A DNA stretch of 54,364 nt from Planococcus sp. ISL-110 (GCF_018613575.1 NZ_JAGGPX010000005.1:71374-125737), one strand, 5' to 3'. Positions 8,671 through 19,033 are shown, counted from the first letter of the stretch. The notes: generated by a model from the sequence alone, not told the origin. Translations and numbers: made by a program.

Positions 8671-9807
8671 ATGACAACATTTAAATTGCTCGCAACAGCC
8701 GCGATGGGCCTAGAGTCCATTGTAGCCAACGAAGTAAAAGAACTTGGGTACGAAACAGAGACAGAAAACGGTAAAGTGTTTTTTGAAGGAAATGAACGCG
8801 ATATCGCCAAAACGAACCTGTGGCTGCGGACAGCTGACCGCGTCAAGATCATTGCCGGTGAATTCAATGCGTATACATTTGATGAACTGTTTGAACGCAC
8901 GAAAGAAATCGAGTGGGAAAAATTCCTGCCGGTGGATGCTGAGTTCCCGGTACAAGGGAAATCGGTTAAATCGACTTTGCACAGTGTGCCAAACTGCCAG
9001 TCCATCGTCAAAAAAGCGATTGTTGAACGTTTGAAAAAAGCGTATCAGCTCAATTCATTCTTGGATGAAACGGGACCGCGCTTTAAAATAGAAGTTTCAA
9101 TCCTGAAAGACAAAGTGCAATTATCTATTGATACAAGCGGAGCAGGGCTGCATAAACGCGGCTACCGTTTGGATCAGGGGGAAGCGCCTTTGAAGGAAAC
9201 CTTGGCTGCGGCTTTGGTGAAATTATCAAGATGGACGCCTGACCGTCCATTCGTGGATCCATTTTGTGGTTCCGGGACCATCGCCATCGAAGCGGCGATG
9301 ATCGGACAAAATCTGGCGCCCGGCTATAACCGCGATTTCGACAGCGAAGAATGGCCATGGATCGGCCAGGAAATTTGGGATGAAGTCCGTGAAGAAGCGG
9401 AAGAGTTGGCGAATTATGACCAGCCCCTTAATATTCTTGGAACAGACATCGACCACCGCATGCTGCAGATTGCGGAAGAAAATGCGCGGGAAGCCGGTTT
9501 TGGCGACCTGATCAAATTCGAGCAGCGCCAGGTCAAAGATTTCGCCACAACGGAAGAAAATGGCGTTGTTGTCGGTAACCCGCCATACGGAGAGCGTCTG
9601 GGCGAAATTGAAGTCATCGAAGAAATGATCGCTGACATGGGCCGTGTGTTTGCACAACACCCGACATGGTCTATTTATATGCTGTCATCCATGGGGCGTT
9701 TCGAAACCCTTTACGGACAGCCAGCAACGAAAAAACGCAAATTATTCAATGGGTTTATCCGCACGGATCTTTTCCAATTCTGGGGAGAACGTTCAAAAAA
9801 TAAATGA
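8671..9807 (+). CDS. ypsC: THUMP-domain 23S rRNA N2-guanine methyltransferase (YpsC, RlmL-like)
   Basis: 378 residues. An SAM-dependent enzyme expected to methylate a guanine N2 in 23S rRNA, as the RlmL N-terminal half does. THUMP domain at about residues 45-155, then a Rossmann methyltransferase domain with motif I DPFCGSGTI (from Asp196) and the catalytic NPPY (303-306). ATG 8671 is preceded by GGAGAGGGAG. The modified base is inferred from the family. The 9811 hairpin follows. Confidence 0.9.
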   Translation: MTTFKLLATAAMGLESIVANEVKELGYETETENGKVFFEGNERDIAKTNLWLRTADRVKIIAGEFNAYTFDELFERTKEIEWEKFLPVDAEFPVQGKSVKSTLHSVPNCQSIVKKAIVERLKKAYQLNSFLDETGPRFKIEVSILKDKVQLSIDTSGAGLHKRGYRLDQGEAPLKETLAAALVKLSRWTPDRPFVDPFCGSGTIAIEAAMIGQNLAPGYNRDFDSEEWPWIGQEIWDEVREEAEELANYDQPLNILGTDIDHRMLQIAEENAREAGFGDLIKFEQRQVKDFATTEENGVVVGNPPYGERLGEIEVIEEMIADMGRVFAQHPTWSIYMLSSMGRFETLYGQPATKKRKLFNGFIRTDLFQFWGERSKNK

Positions 9808-9810
9808 GAC

Positions 9811-9843
9811 GAAACGGAAGGGCAGCGGCTCTTCCGTTTCTCT
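9811..9843 (+). terminator. Possible terminator after ypsC
   Basis: Perfect 10-bp stem GAAACGGAAG/CTTCCGTTTC with a 10-base loop. The T-run is weak (tttctct), so it may be leaky into ypvA. Confidence 0.5.
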
Positions 9844-9856
9844 GTGAGGAGAGTTT

Positions 9857-11764
9857 ATGAGACAGCCACTACCATTTCCTTTAACAAAGGACAAAACTTT
9901 CTTTGAATCACTCAATGACTGGATCGGCGATGTATTTTACGATGAACTGCCTGAAAAAGGCTATGATCTGCGCGACGAACAAATTTTTATGTCTTTCCAA
10001 ATCGAGCAGGCATTAAAACAAAAAGCGGTGCTTTTTGCAGAAGCAGGCGTGGGTACAGGGAAAACCATGGCATATTTGCTGCCGGCCATCGCTTATGCAC
10101 GCTATACCGGCAAACCGGCGCTTATTTCATGCGCGGACGAGACTTTGATTGAGCAATTGGTCAAAAAAGGCGGAGATGTCGACCGGTTGAACGATCTTTT
10201 CGACTTGAATCTGGATGTGCGTTTAGCGAAATCGCGCGATCAGTATTTATGCCTTCAGCGCTTAGAAGGGGCAAAAAAGCGCAGCGATGCCGATTTTCTG
10301 GATGACATTGAATACAGCCTGCCGGAGTTCGTCAACAAAACCTACTCTATGCAAAACACTTATCCATACGGCGAGCGCTCAAGCTACCCGGAAGTCACGG
10401 ATGAAGAGTGGCAGCAGGTCAATTACCACCCGATCCAAAACTGCAATGCCTGCGAACTGCGCAATAAATGCGGACAGACCATCCACCGCAACCACTATCG
10501 CCAAGCGACAGATTTGGTCATCTGTTCGCATGATTTCCTGATGGAGCATATTTGGACAAAAGAAACACGCAAACGCGAAGGCCAGACTCCACTGCTTCCT
10601 GAATTTTCTCAAATTGTACTCGATGAAGGCCATTTGCTGGAATTCGCAGCACAGCGTGCATTGACGTACGAAGTGCAGGAAAGCACACTTCAGGATGTCA
10701 CAGAAAGCATCCTTTCCGATGGCATGCGTGAAAAAACTTTGAACATGATCGAGCAGACGATTGATCTACACAACGACTTTTTCCGCCTGTTGCGCATCCA
10801 CACGGTTAAAAGCGATGAAGACCGGAAGGCAATCACTAAAGCTCCGGAATTGGTCCAAGTCGGTAAAATGCTGATTCGCCATATTGATCTGATGATGGAG
10901 GAATTCGTCTTTGAAGGCGAACTGTTCACCATTCCTGAATATGAATTGCGCCTGGCAGAAGAGTATTTTGAACAATACATCTTCTCGATGCGCTTGTTTG
11001 TGGAGGAAGGGGACGCAGTGACGTGGCTGGAAATAAAAGATGAAATCGAGACACTGGTTATCATGCCGCGCCTCGTTACTGATATTTTAGACGAAAAATT
11101 GTTTGATGGAAAAATTCCCATCATTTTTTCTTCAGCAACCCTGTCGATTCAAAAAGATTTTACTTATCTGTCAGACAGCCTTGGAATTGACAAATACCAG
11201 TCGTTTTCCGTGCCGTCGCCATTTGATTATGAGGATGTCATGAAAATATTCAAGCATCCGCTGGAACAGAACCAGAAGTTTGAACGTGTCTATGATTTGT
11301 TCAGCACTGGCGACCAGTCGCTGGTATTGTTCACTTCGAAGATGGAAATGGACAATTTCAAGAAGTCGCTGCCTTTGGAGCATCAATACACCATCGAATT
11401 CGAAGGGGATCGTGAGCTGTCGACGGTCGTTAAGGAATTCCAGGAAGGCAAGTTCCAGATTTTGTGTTCCTATCATCTATGGGAAGGATTGGATCTGCCC
11501 GGTGAAGCATTGACTAAAGTCATCATCGTCGATTTGCCGTTTCCGCCAAAAGATCCTGTTTTTGACGCCAAACGCAGGTTCAGCAACAACCCGCTGGAAG
11601 AAATCGATTTACCTTTCATGCAGTTGCGCATTCAGCAGGGAATCGGCCGTTTGATCCGTACGTCAAATGACTACGGCGAAATCCATCTATTGCTGAATGA
11701 AGATGAGTTGCGTGTGGAGCATCTATGGGAAAAAATTCTTCCGGTTGCTGCTGAAAATTTCTAA
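9857..11764 (+). CDS. ypvA: DinG/XPD-family ATP-dependent helicase (YpvA)
   Basis: 635-residue SF2 helicase with an iron-sulphur domain. Walker A GVGTGKT (64-70), DEGH box (256-259), and motif VI-like QQGIGRLIR near the C-terminus. Four cysteines, Cys132, Cys196, Cys199 and Cys205, are spaced as in the 4Fe-4S domain of DinG/XPD. It should unwind DNA 5' to 3', possibly R-loops or repair intermediates; the exact substrate is not known. ATG 9857 has GAGGAGAG upstream. Position between ypsC and ypwA matches B. subtilis ypvA. Confidence 0.88.
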   Translation: MRQPLPFPLTKDKTFFESLNDWIGDVFYDELPEKGYDLRDEQIFMSFQIEQALKQKAVLFAEAGVGTGKTMAYLLPAIAYARYTGKPALISCADETLIEQLVKKGGDVDRLNDLFDLNLDVRLAKSRDQYLCLQRLEGAKKRSDADFLDDIEYSLPEFVNKTYSMQNTYPYGERSSYPEVTDEEWQQVNYHPIQNCNACELRNKCGQTIHRNHYRQATDLVICSHDFLMEHIWTKETRKREGQTPLLPEFSQIVLDEGHLLEFAAQRALTYEVQESTLQDVTESILSDGMREKTLNMIEQTIDLHNDFFRLLRIHTVKSDEDRKAITKAPELVQVGKMLIRHIDLMMEEFVFEGELFTIPEYELRLAEEYFEQYIFSMRLFVEEGDAVTWLEIKDEIETLVIMPRLVTDILDEKLFDGKIPIIFSSATLSIQKDFTYLSDSLGIDKYQSFSVPSPFDYEDVMKIFKHPLEQNQKFERVYDLFSTGDQSLVLFTSKMEMDNFKKSLPLEHQYTIEFEGDRELSTVVKEFQEGKFQILCSYHLWEGLDLPGEALTKVIIVDLPFPPKDPVFDAKRRFSNNPLEEIDLPFMQLRIQQGIGRLIRTSNDYGEIHLLLNEDELRVEHLWEKILPVAAENF

Positions 11765-11780
11765 GTCGCCAGATTGCTTA

Positions 11781-11789
11781 TGATACAAT
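11781..11789 (+). promoter_or_regulatory. Candidate extended -10 for ypwA
   Basis: TGA-TACAAT, 29 bases before the GTG start; no matching -35. Confidence 0.4.
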
Positions 11790-11817
11790 AGTCTCATCAA
11801 CCATTGGAGGGATTTTT

Positions 11818-13323
11818 GTGTCACTCGAAAAGCAGTTTACCGAACATTTCAGCAAGATTAAAGGCTATGAAGAAGCAATTGCGTTATTGTACTGGGATTT
11901 GCGTACAGGTGCACCCAAAAAAGGCGTGGAACTGCGCTCTGAAAGCATCGGTACCTTGTCCGCAGAAGTATTCAATTTATCGACCTCAGACGAATTCGGC
12001 GAGTTGTTGTCTTCCTTGGAAGCAGAACAGGAAGCACTTGATCCTTATATCCGCCGATCTGTAGAAGAAGCGCGCAAAGAATACGATTTGAGTAAAAAAG
12101 TTCCTCCTGAAGAATACAAGAAATTCATCATTTTAAAATCCAAAGCGGAATCGGTCTGGGAAACCGCCAAGGAAGCTTCGGACTTTTCTATATTTCTGCC
12201 TTACTTGGAGGAGTTGGTCAGCAGCACGAAAAAGATGATCGGCTATTGGGGCGAGAAAAACGGCAGCCCTTATAATACATTGCTCGATCAGTATGAGCCT
12301 GGCATGACTACTGATATTCTTGATGGAGTGTTCGGCAAGCTGCGTGAACGCATTGTGCCGCTCGTCCAAAAAATTGCGGCTTCACCAAACAAACCCGAAA
12401 CGGCGTTTTTGTATGAGAATTTCCCGAAAGAGGCGCAGCAGGATTTCAGCCGGCAGATGCTGGAGCAGCTGGGCTATGATTTCGAGGCAGGGCGACTGGA
12501 TGAAACGGTTCACCCATTCATGATCTCGATCAATCGACAGGACATCCGTGTGACGACCAAATACGATGACGCCGATTTCCGTACGGCTGTCTTTGGCACC
12601 ATCCATGAAGGCGGCCATGCCATGTACGAGCAAAACTTGGGCGAGCCATTGGCAGGTCTGCCGATTGAAACGGGTGCATCAATGGGCATCCATGAGTCAC
12701 AATCCTTGTTTTGCGAGAACTTTATTGGCCGCAACGAGTATTTTTGGCAGCAGAACTATAATTTACTGAAGCAATACGCACCTAAGCAGTTTGCCGATGT
12801 CGAGCTGGCTGATTACGTCCGCGCAATCAATGAATCCAAACCTTCGCTGATCCGCATCGAAGCTGATGAACTGTCATATGCACTGCATATCATGGTGCGC
12901 TATGAGCTTGAAAAAGGACTGTTTGACGGAGATCTTCAAGTCAGTGATCTGCCGAAATTATGGAACGATAGATACGAAGAGTATTTGGGCGTCCGTCCAT
13001 CAAATGATGCGGAAGGTGTGTTGCAGGATGTCCACTGGGCAGGCGCAAGCTTCGGCTACTTTCCATCATATGCACTGGGCTATATGTATGCTGCCCAGTT
13101 TAAGAGCGCTATGCTGAAGGAGTTGCCGAATTTCGATGAGCTTCTGGCGGAACGTGATATCCAGCCTATCCGTGAATGGCTGACCAGCAATATCCATCAA
13201 TACGGAGCCTTCAAAAAGCCACTGGATATTTTGATGGATGTTACCGGAGAAGGTTTAAATCCGGATTATCTGGCTGATTATCTGGAAGAGAAATATGCGA
13301 AGATCTATCAACTGGATAAATGA
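11818..13323 (+). CDS. ypwA: Carboxypeptidase M32 family (YpwA)
   Basis: 501-residue cytosolic zinc carboxypeptidase of the thermostable carboxypeptidase 1 (Taq) family; removes C-terminal residues from peptides. HEGGH at residues 263-267 supplies two histidines and the catalytic Glu264, and HES at 292-294 gives the third zinc ligand (Glu293). Both are diagnostic of M32. No signal peptide. GTG 11818 was chosen because GGAGGG lies 6 bases upstream. It ends at the hairpin at 13327. Confidence 0.94.
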   Translation: MSLEKQFTEHFSKIKGYEEAIALLYWDLRTGAPKKGVELRSESIGTLSAEVFNLSTSDEFGELLSSLEAEQEALDPYIRRSVEEARKEYDLSKKVPPEEYKKFIILKSKAESVWETAKEASDFSIFLPYLEELVSSTKKMIGYWGEKNGSPYNTLLDQYEPGMTTDILDGVFGKLRERIVPLVQKIAASPNKPETAFLYENFPKEAQQDFSRQMLEQLGYDFEAGRLDETVHPFMISINRQDIRVTTKYDDADFRTAVFGTIHEGGHAMYEQNLGEPLAGLPIETGASMGIHESQSLFCENFIGRNEYFWQQNYNLLKQYAPKQFADVELADYVRAINESKPSLIRIEADELSYALHIMVRYELEKGLFDGDLQVSDLPKLWNDRYEEYLGVRPSNDAEGVLQDVHWAGASFGYFPSYALGYMYAAQFKSAMLKELPNFDELLAERDIQPIREWLTSNIHQYGAFKKPLDILMDVTGEGLNPDYLADYLEEKYAKIYQLDK

Positions 13324-13326
13324 TTA

Positions 13327-13358
13327 AAAAGCCGCCGTGAATTTTCACGGTGGCTTTA
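13327..13358 (+). terminator. Terminator of ypwA
   Basis: AAAGCCGCCGTGA, loop attt, TCACGGTGGCTTT; stem of about 13 bp with one G-T pair and a short T tail. Confidence 0.65.
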
Positions 13359-13423
13359 GCTTGTGGATAAAAGAATATTGATGTCATTTAAAGAATGAAT
13401 ACGCACTTCAGCGTACTTATCGA

Positions 13424-13460
13424 GTCCTACGTTCCAGGCGGACGCTTTCTTATCTGCAGT
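13424..13460 (-). repeat. Fragment of the dispersed intergenic repeat (right end)
   Basis: On the minus strand reads AAGAAAGCGTCCGCCTGGAACG, matching the right end of the copy at 8484-8605. The rest of the element is absent. Confidence 0.5.
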
Positions 13461-13499
13461 CAAATTTTTTCTCGTAGTTTATTAAAAAAATAGAGGGAG

Positions 13500-13545
13500 T
13501 GGGCTGAGGAACGATTGCTTTTCGTTCCGGAGCCCGCGGAAAGCT
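13500..13545. repeat. Intergenic inverted repeat
   Basis: GGGCT-ga-GGAACG (13502-13514) and CGTTCC-gg-AGCCC (13525-13537) form a hairpin in the gap before the SDR gene. No T-run follows, so it is not an obvious terminator; it may belong to a second dispersed repeat family. Confidence 0.4.
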
Positions 13546-13623
13546 TCGGAAAACCAGTGCTTTTCTTATTTTTAGGGCAAAAAATGAATAGTTTGATTAT
13601 AATAAGAGAGGAGGCGATAAACG

Positions 13624-14382
13624 ATGTTGAAATCATTTACTTTAGAAGGCAAGACAGCGATTGTTACGGGAGCCGGCAAGGGAATCGGCAAAGCGATTGC
13701 CATGGCGCTTGCAGAAGCAGGAGCCAATGTCATGCTGGTGTCGCGGACCGAATCGGATCTGCTGCAAACCAAGCAGGAAATCGGCAACAACCGCACGGCT
13801 TATGTGCTGGCGGATATTACAAAGCGCAGCGAGATTCAGGCTGCGGTGGAGAAAACCGTGCAGCATTTCGGCGCGATTGACATTCTGGTCAATAATGCCG
13901 GAATGAACATCCGCTCTTCCTTGACAGATGCAACCGATGCGGAATGGCATCAAATCATGGATACTAATGCACAAAGCGTCTTTATGTTTTCACAGGAAGC
14001 TGCGAAAAAGATGGAAAGCGGCAGCTCCATCATCAACATCAGTTCGGTAGGAGGCGATCGTGCTTTGAAGACGGGCGTGATTTATGCCGCTTCCAAAGCT
14101 GCAATCATTCAGATGACCAAGGTCATGGCGATGGAATGGGGACCGAAGAATATCCGCGTCAATGCAATCGGGCCGTGGTATTTCAAAACGCCTTTAACGG
14201 AAAAGATTTTAAGCGATCCGGAATACCTGGATTCCATACTGGCAGTGACGCCGATGAAGCGCGTCGGGGAATTGCCGGAAGTGGCTTCGCCGGTCGTATT
14301 TCTGGCTTCGGATGCGGCAAGCTATATCACCGGCCAGACTTTATTTGTTGACGGTGGCATGTCTATCCATGGATTTTCATAA
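13624..14382 (+). CDS. SDR-family oxidoreductase (classical, glucose/gluconate dehydrogenase-like)
   Basis: 252 residues. Rossmann NAD(P) motif TGAGKGIG (15-22), NNAG (90-93), and the catalytic Ser140/141, Tyr154, Lys158 (YAASK). It ends with the usual SDR stretch [13 protein letters not shown]. Substrate cannot be read from sequence; the closest feel is to gluconate 5-dehydrogenase or 3-oxoacyl reductase-like members. ATG 13624 follows GAGGAGGCG. Monocistronic: own leader after repeats and a terminator at 14384. Confidence 0.85.
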   Translation: MLKSFTLEGKTAIVTGAGKGIGKAIAMALAEAGANVMLVSRTESDLLQTKQEIGNNRTAYVLADITKRSEIQAAVEKTVQHFGAIDILVNNAGMNIRSSLTDATDAEWHQIMDTNAQSVFMFSQEAAKKMESGSSIINISSVGGDRALKTGVIYAASKAAIIQMTKVMAMEWGPKNIRVNAIGPWYFKTPLTEKILSDPEYLDSILAVTPMKRVGELPEVASPVVFLASDAASYITGQTLFVDGGMSIHGFS

Positions 14383-14383
14383 G

Positions 14384-14423
14384 AAAAAAAACATCCTTTC
14401 CAAAATCGGGAAGGATGTTTTTC
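14384..14423 (+). terminator. Terminator of SDR gene
   Basis: Stem ACATCCTTTCC/GGGAAGGATGT flanked by A-run and T-run (TTTTT at 14418-14422). Confidence 0.85.
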
Positions 14424-14479
14424 GTTCACCGATAAAAATGATATGATAGAGAGCAGTAAGCTGAGAAGGAGATTTCAAA

Positions 14480-17400
14480 ATGACAGTTCTTGATCATAAA
14501 AAAGAATTACTTGAAACGGCACATCTTTACCGGATCTTCAAAGACAACGAAGACACCGAACGGGAAGCGAAAGCCCATTTATTTGCGAAGAAAATTTTGA
14601 AGAATAATTTCATTATCGGCTTTGCCGGCCATTTTTCATCTGGCAAGTCATCTATGATCAATGCACTGACAGGCGAGACCCTATTGCCTTCCAGCCCGAT
14701 TCCGACCAGTGCCAATATCGTCAATGTCCAGAAAGCGGATACGGACTTCGCCATCGTCAACATGCGGAACGAAAAGCCGGTCTATTTTCCTGAAAACTAC
14801 GATTTCAACGCCGTCAAGGAATTCTGTAAAAGCGGGGATGTTACGCAGATCGACATCGGGCACCAGGCTTCTGTCCTGCCGAAAGGCATTACTGTAATGG
14901 ATACGCCCGGTGTCGATTCCACAGATGATGCCCATCGTATGTCGACAGAATCGGCTTTGCACGTGGCGGATATGGTCTTTTATGTCATGGACTACAACCA
15001 TGTGCAATCCGAATTGAATTTCAATTTTACAAAAGAATTGCAGAAATACACCGAGCTTTACTTGATCGTCAATCAAATCGATAAGCACCAAAGCAGCGAA
15101 ATGAGCTTTGCAGATTTCCAGCAGTCTGTCCACGATTCGTTTGCGGCATGGGGAGTCGTTCCAAAAGGCATCTTCTTTACCTCTTTAAAGGATTTTGATT
15201 TCCCAAGCAACGATTTTGAGCAGGTTAAAAGATTGGTTTCTTCAACCATGCAGGACTGGAAAGGCCACGTTGGCGAAGCTTCGGATTCTGCCCTTCACCA
15301 ATTAAAGGACGAACACATCGAGTTTTTGGAAGATGAAAAAGCTGAGCGACTGCAGGCATTTTCAGAAGTCCTTGCTCCGCAGGAATGGGAAATGCGCGAA
15401 GACCTGAAAAACGAAAATGCCTTGGTGTCACGCAGAATGTCTGTGCAGGATTTCGAGAACTGGCAGGCCAAATTCGAGAAGAACCGCAAAGAATTGCTGG
15501 AAAACTCGAACATCATGCCCTACGAACTGCGCAGTGCCTTGACCAATTACCTGGAGTCGATTCAGCCGAATTTCAAAGTCGGCGTGCTGTTCAGCGGCAA
15601 AAAGACGGAAGAAGAACGGCAGAAAAGGCAGCAGGAAGTGGACGAGCGGCTGGAGTCGACGGTCTCTTCCCAAATCACCACCCATCTGAAAAAACTGATG
15701 AAATCTTCCTTGAAGGATGCCGGGCTATTGACCGACAGTGAATCCCTGGCGATTGATGATATGATTTTTAATGTTCCATTTTCTGTCGTAGAAGAACAAG
15801 TGCCAACCGGAGCTTCGATGACTGGTGATGCGGTACTGAATTTTGCCAACAGCATTTCGACGGCTGTGCAGCGCTGGTTTATCCGTGAAACGGATGGCTG
15901 GAAAAAAGCGCAGGAAGAAAAATTCGACGGTTTGACGGACGACGCCAGCACGGAAATAGACATGAAAGCACAAACCTTGTCCAAAAAAGTGCTGGCCATC
16001 CAGACACTTGAGGAAATGGACAGCAAAATCGATAAAGTCAAAAAATCATATTCAGCGATGCTGCCAAAGCAAAAAATAGCAGCCGAGAAAAAAGTAGATC
16101 AATGGCTGGAGGATTTTGAAGTTTCGATTGAAGAAATGACGGAATTCGATCCGTCGATGCTTGAAAAGTATGACCCGCAGCAGGAAGAACAACAGCAGCA
16201 GGCAGAATCGCTTGAAGTGGCATCATTCGACGAAATGGCGGTACTGAAACGTGCCAATCGAACTGCAGACGTGATTGCCCCGATCAAAGGTTTTGCTGAA
16301 ACGGCCGCCTACTTAAAACGGAAAGCCGGCCGCTTGGAAGGACAGGAATTCACCATCGCGTTATTCGGTGCCTTCAGTGCAGGGAAATCATCGTTTTCTA
16401 ATGCTTTGATGGGTGAAACGGTCCTGCCGGTGTCTCCGAATCCGACGACGGCGACCATCAACCGGATCCGTCCAGTCACAGAAAAGCATCCGCACGAAAC
16501 TGCAGATGTGCGCTTGAAGACTCGTGCCCAGATGACGGAAGATGTCAAAAACTCTTTCCATATACTGGGGATTAAAGTTTCTTCATTGGAAGATGCCTAT
16601 GCCAAGTCACTGAAATTGCCGGAAGATACCCCGACTGAACAGCAAGTCCATAAATCGTTCATTTCGGCTTTCAACAAAGGTTACCCAGTGTTCAAAGACC
16701 GTTTGGGCGAAACCCTTCGGACAGACCGTGAAGAATTTGGATTGTACGTAGCAAAAGAAGAAAAAAGCTGTTTTGTCGACGAAATCGACTTTTATTACGA
16801 CTGTGAACTGACGCGTAATGGCGTGACGCTTGTCGATACGCCAGGAGCGGATTCAATTAATGCGCGGCATACCAATGTCGCCTTCGAGTATATCCGCAAC
16901 GCTGATGCGATCCTGTTCATCACTTATTACAACCATGCGTTTGCACGGGCGGATCGGGAATTTCTTATTCAGCTCGGCCGTGTCAAGGACGCTTTTGAAA
17001 TGGATAAGATGTTCTTTGTCGTCAATGCCATCGATTTGGCTAATGACGAACAGGAAAAAGACACGGTCGTCAGTTATGTAAAAGACGAATTGCAGCGGTT
17101 TGGCATCCGTTTCCCTCGGCTGTTCGGCGTTTCCAGCTTATTGGCCCTGCGTGACCCGGAACATTCCGGCATGCCGCAATTCGAGGAAGCCTTCCAGCAT
17201 TTCCTTAAGGAAGAGCTGAAAGGCATGGCTGTTCAATCATTGGCGGAAGAAGAGCAAAAAACGGTGGACCGTTTCCGCAGCTTGATCGAACAGACAGAAA
17301 AGAATTTGTTGCGAAAAGACGAACGGTTGGAAGAGCTCAATCATCTCGAGCAGCAGCTGCGAATCCTGTTCGGTGCATCGATTGCCAAACTATTGGAGCG

Positions 17401-18061
17401 TGAAGCCCTCCAGGAATTGGATGAATTGCTGTATTACGTCAATCAGCGCGTGTTTTACCGCTTTAATGACTTCTTCAAGGAAGCATTTAATCCTTCGGTC
17501 TTTTCAAACAAATCCGCGCAGCAGGCTTTGGATACCGCTTTGCAGGATATGAACGAAATGACGGGCTTTGATTTCCAACAGGAATTGCGTGTCACCAATT
17601 TCCGGCTCGCCCAGTTTATTGAAAAGAAACTGGAATCGCGCTTTAAGGAAGATACGGCCAAGCTGATAGAACAGAATGCGGATTTTTCATTCACACCGTA
17701 TGAAGTCCAGGAAGCAGTTTCGTTGGACATCACCAAACCGTTCACAGAGGCCGACTATTCCCCGGTCAAGTCATATTATAAGAACAATAAGAGCTTTTTC
17801 GAGAAAAATGAAAAAGAGAAGCTGCGTGATGCGTTGCAGACAATGATGGAACCGGATGCGCTGCACTATCTGGAACAAGAGAAGAAAGAGCTGGTCAATT
17901 GGGCGGAATTCTGGATCGAGCAGGAAGCAGAAGGCCTGCGCCAGCATATACTCCGCCAGGCGGTCGATCAGATTGATTCGGAGCGGACCTTGCTTCAGCA
18001 ATCGGAAAGATTAGCACAATGGAAAGAGCTGTATTCAAACTTAATGGATGGAAGGGTGTAG
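14480..18061 (+). CDS. dynA: Bacterial dynamin-like protein DynA (tandem double dynamin)
   Basis: 1193 residues, the same size class as B. subtilis DynA (YpbR), which tethers and fuses membranes and protects against pore-forming stress. Two complete dynamin halves in one chain: first GTPase with GHFSSGKSS (50-58) and DTPGVDS, second with GAFSAGKSS (630-638) and DTPGADS. Long helical stalk regions follow each. The glutamine-rich linker QQEEQQQQ lies at about 570. ATG 14480 has AGAAGGAG upstream. A sulfurtransferase gene follows after 3 bases, so the two are co-transcribed. Confidence 0.95.
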   Translation: MTVLDHKKELLETAHLYRIFKDNEDTEREAKAHLFAKKILKNNFIIGFAGHFSSGKSSMINALTGETLLPSSPIPTSANIVNVQKADTDFAIVNMRNEKPVYFPENYDFNAVKEFCKSGDVTQIDIGHQASVLPKGITVMDTPGVDSTDDAHRMSTESALHVADMVFYVMDYNHVQSELNFNFTKELQKYTELYLIVNQIDKHQSSEMSFADFQQSVHDSFAAWGVVPKGIFFTSLKDFDFPSNDFEQVKRLVSSTMQDWKGHVGEASDSALHQLKDEHIEFLEDEKAERLQAFSEVLAPQEWEMREDLKNENALVSRRMSVQDFENWQAKFEKNRKELLENSNIMPYELRSALTNYLESIQPNFKVGVLFSGKKTEEERQKRQQEVDERLESTVSSQITTHLKKLMKSSLKDAGLLTDSESLAIDDMIFNVPFSVVEEQVPTGASMTGDAVLNFANSISTAVQRWFIRETDGWKKAQEEKFDGLTDDASTEIDMKAQTLSKKVLAIQTLEEMDSKIDKVKKSYSAMLPKQKIAAEKKVDQWLEDFEVSIEEMTEFDPSMLEKYDPQQEEQQQQAESLEVASFDEMAVLKRANRTADVIAPIKGFAETAAYLKRKAGRLEGQEFTIALFGAFSAGKSSFSNALMGETVLPVSPNPTTATINRIRPVTEKHPHETADVRLKTRAQMTEDVKNSFHILGIKVSSLEDAYAKSLKLPEDTPTEQQVHKSFISAFNKGYPVFKDRLGETLRTDREEFGLYVAKEEKSCFVDEIDFYYDCELTRNGVTLVDTPGADSINARHTNVAFEYIRNADAILFITYYNHAFARADREFLIQLGRVKDAFEMDKMFFVVNAIDLANDEQEKDTVVSYVKDELQRFGIRFPRLFGVSSLLALRDPEHSGMPQFEEAFQHFLKEELKGMAVQSLAEEEQKTVDRFRSLIEQTEKNLLRKDERLEELNHLEQQLRILFGASIAKLLEREALQELDELLYYVNQRVFYRFNDFFKEAFNPSVFSNKSAQQALDTALQDMNEMTGFDFQQELRVTNFRLAQFIEKKLESRFKEDTAKLIEQNADFSFTPYEVQEAVSLDITKPFTEADYSPVKSYYKNNKSFFEKNEKEKLRDALQTMMEPDALHYLEQEKKELVNWAEFWIEQEAEGLRQHILRQAVDQIDSERTLLQQSERLAQWKELYSNLMDGRV

Positions 18062-18064
18062 ACG

Positions 18065-18994
18065 ATGTCAGTTTTTATTAAAACGACCGATACCGAAAAC
18101 CACAGATGGATTGATGCACGATTCGATTTAAAGGATCCGTCGGCAGGCAGAAAACTGTACGGACAAGAGCATGTGGCAGGGGCCGTCTATTGGGACTTGG
18201 AAAAAGACCTGTCGGACATGTCGGCATCCCAAGGGCGGCATCCCATGCCGTCCAAGCAACAGCTGACTGAATTGGTCCGGGCAAGCGGCCTGGACGCGGA
18301 CGACTCCATCGTTATTTACGACCAGGGTGGATCGCCTTATGCGGCACGCGCCTGGTGGCTGTTGAAATACGCGGGATTCGACAAGGTCCATATCAGCCAA
18401 CAAGGTTTCAACCAGCTGAAGGAGCAGGGAATTGCAGTATCCACTGATGTGCCAAGCTTTCAACCAACTAAAGTTGAACCTGATTTTATCGAAGAGATTT
18501 TTGCCGATCAGTCTTATGTGAAAGATGTCATCAGTGGCGATGAGTTGGGAGTGCTGATTGATGCACGTTCGGCAGCACGTTATACAGGGTTGGAAGAACT
18601 GATTGATCCGGTGGCCGGACGCATTCCCGGAGCCCGAAATCTGGATTGGGCGCAATTCGTTTCCAAGGGCGAGTTCCAGCTGGGCGAAGACATTAGCCAT
18701 ATCGTTCAAAAGCAGGAACCGGCTGTGGTTTATTGCGGAAGTGGTGTCACAGCTGCCGCCTTGTATGCCATCCTGGAAGAAAAAGGCTACGATCAGCTGA
18801 AACTCTATATGGGCAGTTTCTCGGATTGGATCACAGACGCAGAAAACGTCGTCGAATTTGACCGGGGCGAGCACCCCGAAGCGGCGGATGATGAAACCAA
18901 AGAAATTTTGGCGAAATTAATCGAAGAAGGCTACTCAGGCGAAATGCTCATGAAGAAGTTTGAATACGAAAAATCACTATTGGAAGAAAAATAA
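18065..18994 (+). CDS. Sulfurtransferase, tandem rhodanese (3-mercaptopyruvate type)
   Basis: 309 residues with two rhodanese domains. The C-terminal domain carries the active loop CGSGVT with Cys224; this wording is more typical of 3-mercaptopyruvate than of thiosulfate sulfurtransferases. The N-terminal domain is the inactive partner. A charged C-terminal extension of about 45 residues follows the second domain. Start ATG 18065 lies 3 bases after dynA with GGAAGGGTG upstream. It is cytosolic. The link to DynA is positional only. Confidence 0.88.
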   Translation: MSVFIKTTDTENHRWIDARFDLKDPSAGRKLYGQEHVAGAVYWDLEKDLSDMSASQGRHPMPSKQQLTELVRASGLDADDSIVIYDQGGSPYAARAWWLLKYAGFDKVHISQQGFNQLKEQGIAVSTDVPSFQPTKVEPDFIEEIFADQSYVKDVISGDELGVLIDARSAARYTGLEELIDPVAGRIPGARNLDWAQFVSKGEFQLGEDISHIVQKQEPAVVYCGSGVTAAALYAILEEKGYDQLKLYMGSFSDWITDAENVVEFDRGEHPEAADDETKEILAKLIEEGYSGEMLMKKFEYEKSLLEEK

Positions 18995-19033
18995 AAAATC
19001 CCAGACAGCAAATTTGCTGTCTGGGATTTTTTT
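18993..19033. terminator. Bidirectional terminator
   Basis: Near-perfect palindrome ATCCCAGACAGCAAA/TTTGCTGTCTGGGAT with A-run on the left and T-run on the right; it serves both the sulfurtransferase and the convergent CNNM gene and overlaps both stop codons. Confidence 0.93.

Noticed and set aside
18128..18874. Long open frame of 248 codons on the minus strand across the sulfurtransferase
   Set aside because: Antisense to a gene with clear rhodanese motifs; no ribosome site and no recognisable protein features.
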